A stretch of 64,000 nt of DNA from Pseudomonas orientalis (GTDB taxonomy: Bacteria > Pseudomonadota > Gammaproteobacteria > Pseudomonadales > Pseudomonadaceae): the NCBI RefSeq assembly GCF_001439815.1, contig NZ_JYLM01000011.1:1-64000 (forward strand). The letters run 5' to 3'. This document shows, piece after piece, positions 32,887 to 41,057 of the stretch. A program made the position numbers and the translations under genes. Below the pieces are notes generated by a model. It did not search any database and had not been told where the DNA came from. It saw nothing but the letters and a program-made list of their open reading frames with translations. Every line of letters starts with the position of its first letter. Positions within the stretch are counted from its first letter, which is position 1.

Positions 32887-33915
32887 TTACTGAATGTTGG
32901 CGGAAGCTTTGCGAACCTGCTCGACTACCGAAGGCGGCAGCGGGATGTAGCCCATGGAGTCAGCGATTTTCTGACCTTCGGTCAGGCTGTACTCGACCAT
33001 TTCACGCATGGCCTTGGCCTTGGCCGGGTTGCCGTTGTCCTTGCGGAAAATCATCCAGGTGTAAGACGTGATCGGGTAGGACTTGGCACCGTCCGGGTCC
33101 GGCAGCCAAGCCACCAGGCTTTCCGGCATTTTCACCGCAGCCAGTGCTTCTGCACCGCTTTCGGCATTCGGCACGACGTACTGGCCGGCCTTGTTCTGCA
33201 GCTGGGCGAAGTCAACCTTGGCCAGCTTGGCGAAACCGTATTCGATGTAGCCAATCGCGCCTGGAGTCTGGCGTACGGTGGCGGTCACACCGTCGTTCTT
33301 GGGCGACTTGATGAACTTGTCGGTGGCAGGCCAGTTGACGGTGTTGCCTTCACCCAATGCCTCTTTGAAGCCAGGGTTGATCGCCGCCAGGTGCTTGGTG
33401 AATACCGCGGTGGTGCCGCTGGAGTCCGCACGCACCACGACGGTGATAGGCGTGGCCGGCAGTTTCAAGTCCGGGTTGGCGGCGACGATCTTGGGATCGT
33501 TCCACTGGGTGATCTTGCCCAGAAAAATATCGGAGTACACATCGCGCGGCAGCTTCAGGCCCTTCGGGTTGCCCGGCAGGTTGTAGGCCAGCACGATTTC
33601 ACCGGCGGTCATCGGCAGCAGTTGCACGCCCTCGGCGACCTTGGCGATGTCTTCGTCTTTCATCGCGGAGTCACTGGCGGCGAAGTCAACGGTCTTGTTC
33701 AGGAAGTCCTGTACCCCCGCCCCGCTCCCCTTGGACTGGTAGTCAACCGTGACGCCCGCGCTTTTCTTGCTGAAATCCTTGAACCAGGTGAGGTAGATCG
33801 GGGCCGGGAAACTGGCGCCGGAACCGGTCAGGCGGATGCTTTCGGCAGCAAACACCGAAGTGGCGCTCAGAGAAACCGCGACGGCGAGTGCAGCAGACTT
33901 CATCAAGCTTTTCAT
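32887..33915 (-). CDS. pstS: Periplasmic phosphate-binding protein
   Basis: High-affinity phosphate-binding lobe of the transporter. The 342-residue precursor has a signal peptide of about 23 residues, cut after SVFA. The mature N terminus ESIRLTGSGASFPAPIY holds the first phosphate-contacting loop. ADSSGTTAVF and the SKGSGAGVQDF segment complete the site. It is the first gene of pstSCAB. A candidate Pho box lies about 50-70 bases upstream. The length is typical of PstS and it is not a DING-type protein. Confidence 0.94.
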   Translation of the reverse strand: MKSLMKSAALAVAVSLSATSVFAAESIRLTGSGASFPAPIYLTWFKDFSKKSAGVTVDYQSKGSGAGVQDFLNKTVDFAASDSAMKDEDIAKVAEGVQLLPMTAGEIVLAYNLPGNPKGLKLPRDVYSDIFLGKITQWNDPKIVAANPDLKLPATPITVVVRADSSGTTAVFTKHLAAINPGFKEALGEGNTVNWPATDKFIKSPKNDGVTATVRQTPGAIGYIEYGFAKLAKVDFAQLQNKAGQYVVPNAESGAEALAAVKMPESLVAWLPDPDGAKSYPITSYTWMIFRKDNGNPAKAKAMREMVEYSLTEGQKIADSMGYIPLPPSVVEQVRKASANIQ

Positions 33916-33963
33916 TCAGGAACTCCGTGGTGTAATTTCGGGCTCCCGGGACTGTGCAGCAGC

Positions 33964-33986
33964 TTTGTTACGTTTTTATGAAAAAA
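33964..33986 (-). promoter_or_regulatory. Candidate PhoB box upstream of pstS
   Basis: Read towards pstS, the sequence gives TTTTCATAAAA followed by ACGTAACAAAG. These resemble two 11-bp direct half-sites of a Pho box (CTGTCAT-type plus AT-rich spacer). The match is imperfect. A second cgtaacaaa lies inverted near 34050. PhoB control is expected for pst operons. Confidence 0.4.
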
Positions 33987-34085
33987 CCGTGGCAGGCGTG
34001 TTTTTGCCCCCTTTTTCCGGCGCAAACTGGCATTTTGCTTTGATTGCTTCGTAACAAAATGCGACTAACAAGGCGCCCCGCCGGC

Positions 34086-34847
34086 TCACTTGCCGCCCGT
34101 CACGTCAAGGAACGTGCCGGTCACGAACGACGCTTCGGCGCCGGCCAGCCAGAGAATGGCCTGAGCTACTTCCTCCGGCTGACCGCCGCGCCCCATGGGA
34201 ATCGAGTCCTTGACGCGATCGACCCGGCCCGGCTCGCCACCGCTGGCATGCATGTCGGTGTAGATGTGCCCGGGGCGAATACAGTTGACGCGTATGCCCT
34301 CGCGCGCCACTTCCTTGGCAAACCCGATGGTGAACGTCTCCAGGGCGCCTTTTGACGCCGCATAATCGATGTATTCGTTGGGACTGCCCAGGCGTGCCGC
34401 GGCGGAAGAGACATTGATCACCACGCCGCCCGGCCCGCTGTGCCGGTAGGCCATGCGCTTGACCGCCTGCTGGGCACAGAGCATCGGCCCGATGGCATTG
34501 ACCGCAAAAATGCGCTGCATGCGTTCAAAGCCAAGGTCCTCCAGGCGCGACTGGGTCGCCAGCACCCCGGCGTTATTGACCAGTACATCAATGCGCCCGA
34601 ACGTGCGGTCGATGGCCGCGAACAACGCGGCGACCTGTTCGGGGTCTGCGCTGTCGGCCTGCACGGCCAGGGCCCTGCGCCCCGCTGCTTGCACATCCGC
34701 CACCACCGCCAATGCCGCCGGCTCGTTGGCAACGTAACTGATAGCGACGTCATAGCCCTTGGCGGCGGCCAGCCGAGCAGTGGCCGCACCCACGCCGCGA
34801 CTGCCTCCGGTGATCAGGATCAGGGGTGCCTGCGTGACCTTGTCCAT
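34086..34847 (-). CDS. SDR-family NAD(P)-dependent oxidoreductase
   Basis: The 253-residue classical short-chain dehydrogenase has the cofactor loop TGGSRGVGAATA and the NNAG motif in VLVNNAGVL. It has catalytic Ser in INVSSAAARLG, and the YAASK Tyr-Lys dyad. IRPGHIYTDM and the FVTGTFLDVTGGK end are standard. AISYVANEPAA after the second strand, with no Asp, suggests NADP preference. It is adjacent to the EamA transporter gene on the same strand. Substrate not deducible. Confidence 0.88.
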   Translation of the reverse strand: MDKVTQAPLILITGGSRGVGAATARLAAAKGYDVAISYVANEPAALAVVADVQAAGRRALAVQADSADPEQVAALFAAIDRTFGRIDVLVNNAGVLATQSRLEDLGFERMQRIFAVNAIGPMLCAQQAVKRMAYRHSGPGGVVINVSSAAARLGSPNEYIDYAASKGALETFTIGFAKEVAREGIRVNCIRPGHIYTDMHASGGEPGRVDRVKDSIPMGRGGQPEEVAQAILWLAGAEASFVTGTFLDVTGGK

Positions 34848-34876
34848 TCAGATGATCTCCTGCGTTGTTGGCTGTA

Positions 34877-35704
34877 TCAGCCGATGATGAGGGTGCCGGC
34901 GACGATCACGCCACACGCCAGGATCCGGCGCACGGTGAGCGTTTCGCCGAGAAACAGGTAGCCGATCAACAGTGCAAACAGCACGCTGGTTTCGCGCAAT
35001 GCCGATACCGCGCCCAGGGGCGCTTGGTTCATGGCGTAGATAACGATTGCATAGGCCAGCAAGGAGACCAGCCCGCCGAGCGCAGCGGTCAGCGTGCCGG
35101 GCCGCACGCAGAACAGGCTGCGGGCATCGCGCAGGCCGATATACACCAGCGGCATCATCACGCCCCACAAGGCGCACATCCACGCGGTGTAGGCCAGCGG
35201 CGCGCCGGAGAGTCTGGCACCGATGCCGTCGACGACGCTGTAGGCCGCGATGAAGCAGCCGGTGCCCAGCGCATAGGGCAGGCTGGGAACCGACAAACTG
35301 CGGCCCTTGAACGCCAGCGAAATGATCCCGCCAGAGACCAGCGCGATACCCAGCAACTGACCGGGGGCAATGCGCTCGCCGGCAAACACGGCGGCGCCCA
35401 GGGTGATCAGCGCCGGCGACGACCCACGGGAAATCGGATAGATCTGCCCCAGGTCACCGACCCGATAGCTGCGCACCAGGAACAGGTTGTAGCCGACATG
35501 CAGCAAGGCTGAAAGCAGCGCGTAGCTCCAGCTCTCAGTCGCGGGTATCGGCATGAACGCTGCAGCGACGCCACAGGTGATGGCAATGGCGATGCACATC
35601 ACCGTCATCGACCACAGCCGGTCGGCACCGCCACGCAGCAGCGCATTCCAACTGGCGTGCAGAAGCGCGGCGAAAAGAACCAGGCAAACAAGATGGATAG
35701 GCAT
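34877..35704 (-). CDS. EamA/DMT-family transporter
   Basis: The 275-residue membrane protein has about ten predicted helices in two EamA halves. LVLFAALLHASWNALLRGG opens the first, and ISRGSSPALITLGAAVFAGER and ALRETSVLFALLIGYLFLGE are the end-of-half signatures typical of the family. The start is ATG 35704, giving MPIHLVCL; an in-frame ATG 24 bases earlier is less likely. It is probably a metabolite efflux or exchange carrier. It ends 29 bases before the SDR gene, so the two form a unit. Confidence 0.85.
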   Translation of the reverse strand: MPIHLVCLVLFAALLHASWNALLRGGADRLWSMTVMCIAIAITCGVAAAFMPIPATESWSYALLSALLHVGYNLFLVRSYRVGDLGQIYPISRGSSPALITLGAAVFAGERIAPGQLLGIALVSGGIISLAFKGRSLSVPSLPYALGTGCFIAAYSVVDGIGARLSGAPLAYTAWMCALWGVMMPLVYIGLRDARSLFCVRPGTLTAALGGLVSLLAYAIVIYAMNQAPLGAVSALRETSVLFALLIGYLFLGETLTVRRILACGVIVAGTLIIG

Positions 35705-35778
35705 GCGCCATCTTAGGCAGACCGGCACCGGAACGACAGCGAAGTCTACTCATTGCAGCATGAAAGAATGCTCATACC

Positions 35779-36684
35779 TTAATGAGCTGCCTGCTGCACT
35801 TTCAGCGCCTCGCCCATCAACCACTGTCGGAAGTCGAGAATATGCGGCTGCGCCTCGATGCCCTTGGGGCACACAAAGTAGTAAGCCAACGGCGATGGGA
35901 ACGGCATATCGAACAGCCGTACCAGACGGCCATCAGCGATTTCGTTTTCCACGTGGCCGCTGCGCACCAACGCAACACCCTGGCCAAGCAAGGCGGCCTC
36001 GACGGTCATGTTACTGTCGCCGAACCTGACGCTTTCCCTGAGCGGCGAAAACACCAGCCCCACGGCTTGAAACCAGGCCTCCCATTTCGGCACCAACTCG
36101 GCGCCATCGCGGGTCAGCAGTGGCAAACGCAATAATTCGACCGGATCGCGCGGTGTTCCGAGGCGCTGCAGCAGGTCGGGGCTGGCCACCGGAAATACCT
36201 GCTCGCCGAACAGGAACTCTGAATACAAGCCGGGATAACTGCCCTTGCCCAGCCGAATCGCGACATCCGCCTGGCCCCCAGAGAAGTGGATGATCTTGTC
36301 GGTGGTGTCCAGCGAGACCAGCAACTCGGGGTGCTGACGGGCCAGATTCGGCAGGCGCGGCAGCAGCCATTTGAGTGCGAACGAATAGGTGGTGCTGACA
36401 CTGAGTCGAACCCGGCCCTTTTGCTCGCGCAGATCGCCCAGCGTCGCCTCCAGGCTGATGAAGAATTCGCGCACGATCGGCGCCAGCCTAGCCCCCGCTG
36501 CCGTGAGGCGTAACGATTGACCCCGTTCAAACAGCTGCAGCCCCCACAGCGTTTCCAGATGCTTGAGCTGGTGACTGACAGCGCTTTGGCTCACATGCAA
36601 TTCCTGGGCGGCAGCAGTAAAGGTTGAATGGCGGGTGGCAGCCTCAAAAGCTCGCAGCGTTGCGGTCGGCGGCAGGTCTCTCAT
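35779..36684 (-). CDS. LysR-type transcriptional regulator (GcvA-like)
   Basis: The 301-residue regulator starts MRDLPPTATLRAFEAATRHSTFT. Its winged HTH (about 5-65) has AAQELHVSQSAVSHQLKHLE, and a substrate-binding co-inducer domain follows. The sequence is of the GcvA/AmpR subgroup, known to control glycine cleavage, beta-lactamase or amino-acid genes. A longer start at ATG 36738 lies one base after the kinase stop and would add 18 residues; coupling to the kinase is then possible. It is convergent with nothing and lies upstream of the EamA-SDR unit in the same direction, so those are plausible targets. Confidence 0.87.
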   Translation of the reverse strand: MRDLPPTATLRAFEAATRHSTFTAAAQELHVSQSAVSHQLKHLETLWGLQLFERGQSLRLTAAGARLAPIVREFFISLEATLGDLREQKGRVRLSVSTTYSFALKWLLPRLPNLARQHPELLVSLDTTDKIIHFSGGQADVAIRLGKGSYPGLYSEFLFGEQVFPVASPDLLQRLGTPRDPVELLRLPLLTRDGAELVPKWEAWFQAVGLVFSPLRESVRFGDSNMTVEAALLGQGVALVRSGHVENEIADGRLVRLFDMPFPSPLAYYFVCPKGIEAQPHILDFRQWLMGEALKVQQAAH

Positions 36685-36739
36685 CGGCAGGGTCTTCGCG
36701 AATGGGCTGGGATGGGCTGGGCATGAACTCAGGCTCATG

Positions 36740-37930
36740 TTACGCCGGCCAGCCCTGCACCGGAAACTGCGCCCTGATCAGCGTGCCCCCCTCGGCCAGG
36801 TTGCTGGCCGTCATGGCGCCGCCGTGAGCCTGGCAGATCGCCCGGGCGATGGACAAGCCCAGCCCGCTGCCGCCCGAATAACGCGCCCTGGAGCGTTCCG
36901 CCCGCCAGAAGCGATCGAACACGCTGTCCAGGTGCTGGGCTTCGATACCCGGACCGCGATCGCCGATTTCAATCACCACCTGGCCCTGGACCTGGCGCGC
37001 CGTAATATTCATTTCACCGCCGCCTGCCGCATAACGCAGCAGGTTATCCACCAGAATGTTGATGATCTGGCCCAGGCGATCGCGGTCGGCATGAACACGC
37101 AGCCCATCGGCCATAATGACCTGCGTTCGAATGCCGGCCTGATCCAATTGCGGCTCGAACCAGGCCAAGCGTTCGGCCACCAGGGCCATCAGGGAGAAAT
37201 CGCTGCGCTCCAGCACCAACCGGCCGGCCCGCGCCATCGACAACAGGTGCAGGTCATCCACCAGTTTGCTCAGTTGATCGAGCTGGCGCTTGACCATGCC
37301 CAACTGCGCGGCATCGCTGGGGAACACCTCGTCCAGCATACCCTGCACGCGCCCCATGGCGGCATTCAACGGCGTGCGCAGCTCGTGGGCAATGACCGCG
37401 CTGGACTCACGCACGTCACGCTCATAGCGCTCCAGTTGCGTACTCATGCTGTTGAAGTCGCTGACCAGCCGTTGCAGCTCATCGGGTGCATTGCGGTGCA
37501 CCGGCAGGCGCGTCAGAAAATCCCCGCCGGCGACCCGCCTTGCGCCTTGGGCAACCGCCGAAAACTGACTGGACAAGGGCCGCGAAAACCACAGGCCGCA
37601 GACAATGATGATAGGGATGGCGGCCAGCACCAGGCCAACCAGTACCAGCCAGTCGCGATTGGCGATGGCCGGCTGGAAATACTCCAGCGGATAGTATTGG
37701 GCAACCAATTGACGCAAGCGTGCCTCATTGAGCCCAGGATCGGCGCGCAGTTGCAGCAGCTCTTCGCGCGGCCCCGGCGGCAGATGCTGCACGAAATCCC
37801 AATCCGACAGGGTGATGTTGATCCACATGCACACCGAGATCATCACCACCGCGCCGATCGCCAGCAGGCTCATGCGCATGCCGATCCAGCGCCACAGCGG
37901 TTTGTCGTTGATCCGTGATTTATCCGGCAT
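36740..37930 (-). CDS. Membrane sensor histidine kinase
   Basis: The 396-residue two-transmembrane kinase has helices at about 18-40 and 93-115 with a small periplasmic loop of about 50 residues. HAMP follows (about 116-170), then HisKA with the phospho-His182 in AHELRTPLN. The HATPase has VDNLLRYA, DRGPGI, FDRFWRAERSR and GGSGLGLSIA. It is paired with the response regulator upstream, five bases away. The overall shape resembles AdeS/BaeS-type sensors. Ligand unknown. Confidence 0.91.
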   Translation of the reverse strand: MPDKSRINDKPLWRWIGMRMSLLAIGAVVMISVCMWINITLSDWDFVQHLPPGPREELLQLRADPGLNEARLRQLVAQYYPLEYFQPAIANRDWLVLVGLVLAAIPIIIVCGLWFSRPLSSQFSAVAQGARRVAGGDFLTRLPVHRNAPDELQRLVSDFNSMSTQLERYERDVRESSAVIAHELRTPLNAAMGRVQGMLDEVFPSDAAQLGMVKRQLDQLSKLVDDLHLLSMARAGRLVLERSDFSLMALVAERLAWFEPQLDQAGIRTQVIMADGLRVHADRDRLGQIINILVDNLLRYAAGGGEMNITARQVQGQVVIEIGDRGPGIEAQHLDSVFDRFWRAERSRARYSGGSGLGLSIARAICQAHGGAMTASNLAEGGTLIRAQFPVQGWPA

Positions 37931-37935
37931 GACGC

Positions 37936-38625
37936 TTACCTGAACCGATAGCCAATGGAGCGCACCGTCACCAGTACCCCGGCGATGCCATGGGTTTCCA
38001 GTTTGCGCCGCAGGTTGTGCACATGGGTATCGACGACACGGGCCAGGGCTTCGCTTTCCGGCAGGCAGATTTCCAGCAACTCGTCACGGGTGAAGGCCTT
38101 GGACGGGGTCTGGAGCAACGTCACCAGCAGCTTGAATTCGGTGGGCGTCAGGTCCAGCCATTGCGGTGCTGCATCGCCCTGCTCAATGGCGGCGGTAAAG
38201 GCGACAAGATCCACCCGCAGGTTCTCATGACGCAGCAGGTGTGGCAGCGGCTGGTTGCCGGTGGTGCGGCGCAGCACCGCCTGCACCCTCGCCACCACTT
38301 CGCGCGGGCTGTAGGGCTTGACCACATAGTCGTCCGCGCCGTAGCGCAAGGCGCCGAGCTTTTCCGGTTCGTCGCCCATGGCCGTGACCATGATCACCGG
38401 CGTGTCACTGCTGCGGCGCACGGCGGACAACACCTCGGTGCCACTCAGGCGCGGCAGCATCACGTCGAGCAATATCAGGTCGGGCTGCCAGCTCTTGTGC
38501 AGGTCGAGACCGCGCTGGCCGTCTTCGGCCAAGGCCACCTCATAGCCATCGCGGCGCAGATAGGCTTCGAGAATGCTGGCGCTGTCGGCGTCGTCTTCGA
38601 CAATGAGGATACGTTTTCCTGACAC
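37936..38625 (-). CDS. OmpR-family response regulator
   Basis: The 229-residue regulator has a receiver domain with acidic pocket EDD (10-12), phospho-Asp54 in LLDVMLP and Lys in VVKPYSP. A winged-helix DNA-binding domain (about 130-229) includes WLDLTPTEFKLL and VVDTHVHNLRRKLE. The start is GTG 38625, with AAGAGG upstream; an ATG-initiated frame reaching 38796 would add a non-homologous tail. It resembles AdeR/BaeR-type regulators, whose targets are often efflux systems, but no such pump is adjacent. The 247 bases upstream (38626-38872) show no gene. Confidence 0.9.
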   Translation of the reverse strand: MSGKRILIVEDDADSASILEAYLRRDGYEVALAEDGQRGLDLHKSWQPDLILLDVMLPRLSGTEVLSAVRRSSDTPVIMVTAMGDEPEKLGALRYGADDYVVKPYSPREVVARVQAVLRRTTGNQPLPHLLRHENLRVDLVAFTAAIEQGDAAPQWLDLTPTEFKLLVTLLQTPSKAFTRDELLEICLPESEALARVVDTHVHNLRRKLETHGIAGVLVTVRSIGYRFR

Positions 38626-38872
38626 AAAGAAGCCTCTTGATGAAACCTTGATAATTTGCGAACGGTTTATTGAAAGTCCGCTGCCAGTATTGCCCTGAGC
38701 CCAACTTCCGTGAACCGATCCTATGCGCACTACCGCACTGCTGTCCAAACCTATCAACTCGCCTGACAGGCTCCGTTCAAGCGCCAGCTGTTTCATCCCC
38801 GGGGCCGCGCCTGGCCCCGTCCGTATGGCTGTCTACGCCGCATAAGGTCGGACGCATCAGGTCGAACATACG

Positions 38873-40093
38873 ATGATTTCTTTCAAGCACCTATCCAAAA
38901 TGGCCGTGTTGCTTGGCGCGTTGTCGATGAGTATCGACAGCCAAGCCTCCTCCATCCAGCCTGCCGATGCATTCGCCCATCCCGGCCTGCTCCAGACCGA
39001 GGCGGACTTCACGCGAATACGCGAAAAACTGGCCAACCAGAACCCGCCATGGTTGGCCGGCTGGCAAAAGCTGATCGCCAATCCACATGCATCATTGGCT
39101 TGGCAACCCAATCCAGTGCCCGTGATATATCGCACTTCAAGTAGCTTGAATAACGACAGCACGCTGTTCAATGACGCCGCCGCAGCCTACGCACTGGCCC
39201 TGCGCTGGCAGATCTCGCAAGACCCCGCCTATGCCGACAAGGCCGTGGGCATTCTGAACCAGTGGTCCTCCACGCTTACCGCGATCAAGGGCGACCCCGA
39301 CAAATCCCTGGCGGCGGGCCTGTCCGGTTATCAACTGGCCAACGCGGCCGAGCTGCTGCGCAGCTACCCGAAGTGGCAGGCAAACGACTTTCATCGATTT
39401 CAGGGCATGCTGCTCAACGTGTTCTATCCCATCAGTCATGATTTCCTGCTGCACCACGATGGGAGCCCGCCTGATCGTCACGGCGCCCGCTGGGACCTGG
39501 CCAACATGAACGCGATCCTGGCCATCGGCGTACTGACGAATCGCCGCGACCTCTACAACGAGGCCGTCGATTACTTCAAGCACGGCAACGGTAACGGCGC
39601 CATCGAACACGCGGTCTGGAAGCTCCATGGCAATGGCCTGGGTCAAGTCCAGGAAAGCGGACGTGACCAGACATACGCCCTGCTCGACATCGCCCTGCTC
39701 GGCAGCTTCTGCCAGATGGCCTGGAGCCAGGGCGACGACCTGTTCGGCTACCAGAACAACCGCGTACTGCAAGGCGCCGAGTATGTGGCCCTGTACAACC
39801 TGGGCCAGGACGTGCCGTTTACCCCTTTGCTCAACCGCACGTTCAAACAGCGGGTGATCTCCGCCGACCATCGCGGCGAAATCCGGCCGATATGGGAGCT
39901 GCTCTACAACCACTACGTCGTGCGCAAAAGCCTCAGCGCGCCGAATGTGAAAGCCATGGTGAATAAGGTCCAGGTGGAAGGCGGCGGCGGCGATTATGGC
40001 CGCGACAGCGGCGGTTACGAGCAACTGGGGTACGGAACATTGCTGTATTCCTTGGACGAATACGGTGTGTCAGACGCTGAACTGGTGCCGTAA
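38873..40093 (+). CDS. Alginate-lyase-family periplasmic protein
   Basis: The 406-residue precursor has a signal peptide (about 1-25, AVLLGALSMSIDSQA). The (alpha/alpha) toroid region of the alginate lyase superfamily follows, with YALALRWQISQDPAYADKAV and LAAGLSGYQLANAAELLRSY. GARWDLANMNAILAIGV sits where the family carries its catalytic Asn/His region, and VQESGRDQTYALLDIALL carries the conserved Glu-x-x-Arg-Asp-x-x-His/Tyr stretch. The His-containing NNHSYW motif of AlgL is not visible, so substrate may differ from alginate. ATG 38873 lacks a strong ribosome binding site. It is a single gene, followed by the large repeat island. Confidence 0.78.
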   Translation: MISFKHLSKMAVLLGALSMSIDSQASSIQPADAFAHPGLLQTEADFTRIREKLANQNPPWLAGWQKLIANPHASLAWQPNPVPVIYRTSSSLNNDSTLFNDAAAAYALALRWQISQDPAYADKAVGILNQWSSTLTAIKGDPDKSLAAGLSGYQLANAAELLRSYPKWQANDFHRFQGMLLNVFYPISHDFLLHHDGSPPDRHGARWDLANMNAILAIGVLTNRRDLYNEAVDYFKHGNGNGAIEHAVWKLHGNGLGQVQESGRDQTYALLDIALLGSFCQMAWSQGDDLFGYQNNRVLQGAEYVALYNLGQDVPFTPLLNRTFKQRVISADHRGEIRPIWELLYNHYVVRKSLSAPNVKAMVNKVQVEGGGGDYGRDSGGYEQLGYGTLLYSLDEYGVSDAELVP

Positions 40094-40164
40094 GAGACGC
40101 CGGTGCCGAACGGCCCCAACCGCCGCTACGGTGCTATGGGTACAGGTATCGACACAGCTCGGTA

Positions 40165-40525
40165 GCGCCCAAACGTAACCACGATGCGAAGCGAGCCGCT
40201 CTTGCTCTTGCTCTTGCTCTTGCTCTTGCTCTGGCTTTTGATCTTGATCTCAGGCGCCCCGTTAAACCACGCTGGCCGAACGCAGGCTTGAATCCGTGGG
40301 CAACCCGGCAGGACGCCGGGTTAGCCGCACTGGGCCATGGATGGCCCATTGCGGCGGCCCACGGATTCAAGCCGGAGAGAGGGCACACCGAGCCCAAGCG
40401 AGGTGCCGAGTGGTGGGGCAAGAGCGTTTTGCTTACTTTTGCGCTTTTCAAAAGTGAGCCGCCGTAAGGGCGGAACCCATACCAGCCGTGACCGCAGAAA
40501 CGGATATGTACTCGATCTGATCCAA
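40165..40525. repeat. Interspersed intergenic repeat, third long copy, with CTTGCT microsatellite
   Basis: This is the same orientation and order of modules as 7345-7636 and 14640-14960. At 40201-40230 the hexamer cttgct is repeated five times perfectly; the 14640 copy has only a degenerate trace there. The segment contains the aacccggc/gccgggtt hairpin. No gene is supported from 40094 to 41057. Confidence 0.85.
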
Positions 40526-40972
40526 CATCCTGGTCGGCCCTGAAGCCGCCATCGGGGGCAAGCCCCCTCCCACATTGGGACCAGGATCGACACAAAATCC
40601 CGGTCGGCCCTGAGGCCGCCATCGGAGGCAAGCCCCCTCCCACATTGGGACCAGGATCGACACAAAATCCTGGTCGGCCCTGAGGCCGCATCGGGGGCAA
40701 GCCCCCTTCCACATTTGGACCAGGATCGACACAAAATCCCGGTCGGCTCTGAGGCCGCCATCGGGGGCAAGCCCCCTTCCACATTTGGACCAGGATCGAC
40801 ACAAAATCCCGGTCGGCCCTGAGGCCGCATCGGGGGCAAGCCCCCTTCCACATTTGGACCAGGATCGACACAAAATCCCGGTCGGCTCTGAGGCCGCCAT
40901 CGGGGGCAAGCCCCCTCCCACATTTGGACCAGGATCGACACAAAATCCCGGTCGGCTCCAAGTCCGCCATGC
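40526..40972. repeat. Tandem array of 69/70-bp REP-containing units
   Basis: Six copies of a unit beginning ggatcgacacaaaatcc occur at about 40585, 40655, 40724, 40794, 40863 and 40933, with spacings of 70, 69, 70, 69 and 70. A partial unit comes first. Each copy carries ccgcatcgggggcaagcc or ccgccatcgggggcaagc, with a central palindrome gggggcaagccccc. Units differ by a few bases and one missing C. Related pairs of units occur at 14980-15110. It is not CRISPR, since there are no unique spacers. Confidence 0.92.
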
Positions 40973-41057
40973 TCCCTCACCACAGATCCGGCATCGCACC
41001 AAAGTTGTGAAGATACCTAGGGTGCCATGGGCGATCAATGCAGCCTGGAACTCACGT

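Noticed and set aside
38626..38796. N-terminal extension of the response regulator
   Set aside because: The receiver domain begins at GTG 38625 with a good ribosome binding site; the extra 57 residues do not fit the family.
40526..40972. CRISPR array
   Set aside because: Repeat and spacing are one continuous 69/70-bp unit; no unique spacers and no cas genes.
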